The notes beneath the pieces are model-generated. The model ran no database searches. It was not told the DNA's origin and saw nothing but the letters and a program-made list of their open reading frames with translations. 64,000 bases of DNA from Streptomyces parvulus (GTDB lineage: Bacteria; Actinomycetota; Actinomycetes; Streptomycetales; Streptomycetaceae), in the NCBI RefSeq assembly GCF_014648855.1, contig NZ_BMRX01000005.1, positions 186,001 to 250,000 of the forward strand. Reading direction: 5' to 3'. Made by a program: the position numbers and the translations under genes. The stretch's first letter is position 1; each line of letters opens with the position of its first letter. Of this stretch, positions 62,345-64,000 are shown piece by piece.

Positions 62345-63186
62345 GTCCACCCTTCCTGCTGCTGTTCGGTCTCCGGGCCGTCCGTGACGCCCGGCATGTC
62401 CGCCACTGCGGGGCCGGCCGGTCCCGGCACCGCGGGGCCGGTGCGCGCCGACGGATCGGTCAGCGCCTGATAAGGCCCCACGGCACGGGTACCCAGCCGG
62501 CGCAGCGCCGCCCACATCGTCACTTGGTTGGCCGAGATCACCGGGATCCGCAGCTCCGCCTCCAGCTGCGGGATGACGTCGTAGGTGGGGAGGTTCGTGC
62601 AGGAGATGAAGAGGGCGTCCGCCGCACCCTCGGCCGGTACCGCCCGGCGCGCCATCTCGGCGACGTCGCGGTACGGCACCTTCCAGATGTGCCGGGTCAG
62701 CCCCATGAAGGCGCAGCCGGTGACGGTGACCCCGGCCTCGGCGATGTACGCCTCCAGCGCCCGGGTGACGGACACGGTGTACGGCGTCACCAGCGCGAGC
62801 CGGCGCACGCCCAACTCGGCCAGCGCGTCGAGCAACGCGCCGGAGGTGGTCACGGACGGGACTGCGCCCGCCCAGGTCATCGCCTCGCACATCGCCCGCT
62901 CGCCGGCGACGCCGCCGACGAAGCTGCCCGAGGTGCAGGCGTAGGCGACGACCTCGGGAGCGATGGCGTTGAGCGTGCGCACCGCCTCGCCGAGGGTCTC
63001 GTGCTCACTCACCAGCCGCGCGAGGTCGAGGCTGACCTCCACGGGGACGAAGGGGGTCCGCGTCATGTGCAGCGAGACCTCGTCGGGCACCCATCGCCAC
63101 AGTTCGCGATCGAGTGCGAAGTCGAAGGGGGCGACCACGCCGACCCCGCGTTGCGGAGCTGGTCCGCCGAGAAAGGAGATGTCCAT
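62341..63186 (-). CDS. Maleate isomerase / Asp-Glu racemase-like enzyme (2)
   Basis: A 281-aa relative of the downstream gene with both cysteines: YACTSGSFVGG (first) and FISCTNLPTYD (second). With two cysteines it is the better candidate for a real maleate isomerase, arylmalonate-decarboxylase-like or hydantoin racemase activity. An Ala/Pro/Gly-rich tail of about 40 residues follows the domain. ATG 63186 preferred; GTG 63204 is possible. Divergent from a 2-hydroxyacid dehydrogenase gene. Confidence 0.82.
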   Translation of the reverse strand: MDISFLGGPAPQRGVGVVAPFDFALDRELWRWVPDEVSLHMTRTPFVPVEVSLDLARLVSEHETLGEAVRTLNAIAPEVVAYACTSGSFVGGVAGERAMCEAMTWAGAVPSVTTSGALLDALAELGVRRLALVTPYTVSVTRALEAYIAEAGVTVTGCAFMGLTRHIWKVPYRDVAEMARRAVPAEGAADALFISCTNLPTYDVIPQLEAELRIPVISANQVTMWAALRRLGTRAVGPYQALTDPSARTGPAVPGPAGPAVADMPGVTDGPETEQQQEGWT

Positions 63187-63373
63187 GGCACGCACCGGCC
63201 TCACACTGAGGAAGGAGAGGGCAACGCACCGTTACGCACGGCCGTGTTGACGAAGGTAGGTTGCGGTGCGAGCGTGGTCAATCCGCCCGCGTCACTCCGA
63301 GGTCAACAGCCGGTTAACTTCCGCGTCGACACCCGAACAGCCCCCGTTCCCCGTACCGGAGACACGCCTGCCG

Positions 63374-64000
63374 ATGAGCACGCCCACGCTTCTCGTCCTG
63401 GACGCCGAACCCCTCCCCCGGCTGGGCCGGCTGACCGGCCGGGCCCGGATCGAGCACACCGACGCGTCGTCCCTCGCCGAGCGGCTGCCGCACGCGGACG
63501 TGCTGCTCGTGTGGGACTTCACCTCGCACGCGGTGCGCGAGGCGTGGCCCGGCGGCGGTCCGCGGCCCCGCTGGGTGCACACCGCGAGCGCCGGGGTGGA
63601 CCACCTGATGTGTCCGGAACTGGCCGACTCCGAGACCGTGGTGACCAACGCGCGCGGCGTCTTCGACCAGCCGATCGCCGAGTACGTCGCCGCGCTCGTG
63701 CTGGCGATGGCGAAGGACCTGCCGACGACGCTGCGGCTGCAGGGCGAGCGGACCTGGCGGCACCGCGAGTCGACGCGGGTGGCCGGGACCCGCGCCTGCG
63801 TGGTCGGTTCCGGGCCGATCGGGCGGGCGATCGCGCGGACCCTCAAGGCGCTCGGCATCACCACCGCGCTGGTCGGCCGCACCGCCCGCACCGGCGTGCA
63901 CGGCCCGGACGAACTGGACCGGCTCCTCGCCCGCGCCGACTGGGTGATCGCCGCGGCACCGCTGACCGACGACACGCGCGGCATGTTCGACGCCCGGCGG
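63374..64000 (+). CDS. D-2-hydroxyacid dehydrogenase, N-terminal part (truncated by window end)
   Basis: The first 209 codons of an NAD-dependent D-isomer 2-hydroxyacid dehydrogenase. The N-terminal substrate domain is followed by HTASAGVDHL and the cofactor loop VVGSGPIGRAIARTL. The second catalytic part lies beyond the window. With the divergent racemase/isomerase pair it may form a small dicarboxylic- or hydroxy-acid pathway. Confidence 0.88.
   Translation, partial: MSTPTLLVLDAEPLPRLGRLTGRARIEHTDASSLAERLPHADVLLVWDFTSHAVREAWPGGGPRPRWVHTASAGVDHLMCPELADSETVVTNARGVFDQPIAEYVAALVLAMAKDLPTTLRLQGERTWRHRESTRVAGTRACVVGSGPIGRAIARTLKALGITTALVGRTARTGVHGPDELDRLLARADWVIAAAPLTDDTRGMFDARR

Noticed and set aside
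61379..62470. Plus-strand open frame opposite the racemase-like gene
   Set aside because: It covers the structured intergenic segment and the antisense of a gene with clear motifs; composition is Arg/Gly/Ala-rich and no ribosome site precedes it.

Overview
This window is a GC-rich actinobacterial chromosome segment. The strong third-position G/C bias, GTG starts, a TTA codon in adpA and the gene order point to Streptomyces. From memory, the order des operon, hexosaminidase, glmS, adpA, orn, ceb operon/bglC, ..., cdgA, pectate lyase matches the core of the Streptomyces coelicolor chromosome, so most of the window is conserved backbone. Coordinates and motifs were read by eye; no database search was run.

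Layout. 1-3046: the end of a leucine/branched-chain catabolic operon (biotin-containing acyl-CoA carboxylase subunit, HMG-CoA lyase, acyl-CoA dehydrogenase). 3100-10356: the desferrioxamine locus, with two iron boxes, a ferrioxamine-binding lipoprotein, a siderophore-interacting reductase and desABCD. 10382-15141: amino-sugar genes (GH20 hexosaminidase, glmS) with small conserved proteins. 15172-18657: universal stress protein, small membrane protein, the developmental regulator AdpA (bldA-type TTA codon 225) and oligoribonuclease. 18779-25297: tRNA-His, then the cellobiose regulon cebR / cebEFG-bglC with two CebR operators. 25329-33600: GH18 chitinase, a two-component system, small unknown proteins, a spermidine-synthase-like protein, an HTH/TPR regulator and a histidine phosphatase.

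33751-38807: a PAP2 membrane protein followed by three translationally coupled genes: a Cas4/Dna2-type iron-sulfur PD-(D/E)XK nuclease, a protein of unknown function, and a UPF1/Dna2-type SF1 helicase. Together they resemble a split Dna2 and are the best candidate here for an undescribed system. A 58-bp near-exact copy of the helicase 3' end lies 95 bp downstream of it.

39001-51352: an apparently accessory catabolic island. An eleven-gene leftward operon encodes an aldehyde dehydrogenase, extradiol dioxygenase, aspartate-dehydrogenase-like protein, alpha/beta hydrolase, cupin, two SDRs, a thiamine-diphosphate enzyme, a phthalate-dioxygenase-type reductase, a 74-aa protein and a Rieske oxygenase. 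A divergent MFS transporter and a MarR regulator flank it. The natural substrate cannot be read from sequence.

51392-64000: a WYL regulator, small oxidoreductases and a VOC protein, the c-di-GMP enzyme CdgA (GGDEF and EAL both intact, BldD-like box near its 5' end), an M6-like metalloprotease, tRNA-Lys with terminator, two small unknown proteins, a secreted pectate lyase with strong operator-like palindromes, a structured intergenic region that may encode a small RNA, a pair of maleate isomerase/Asp-Glu racemase-like enzymes and the start of a D-2-hydroxyacid dehydrogenase.
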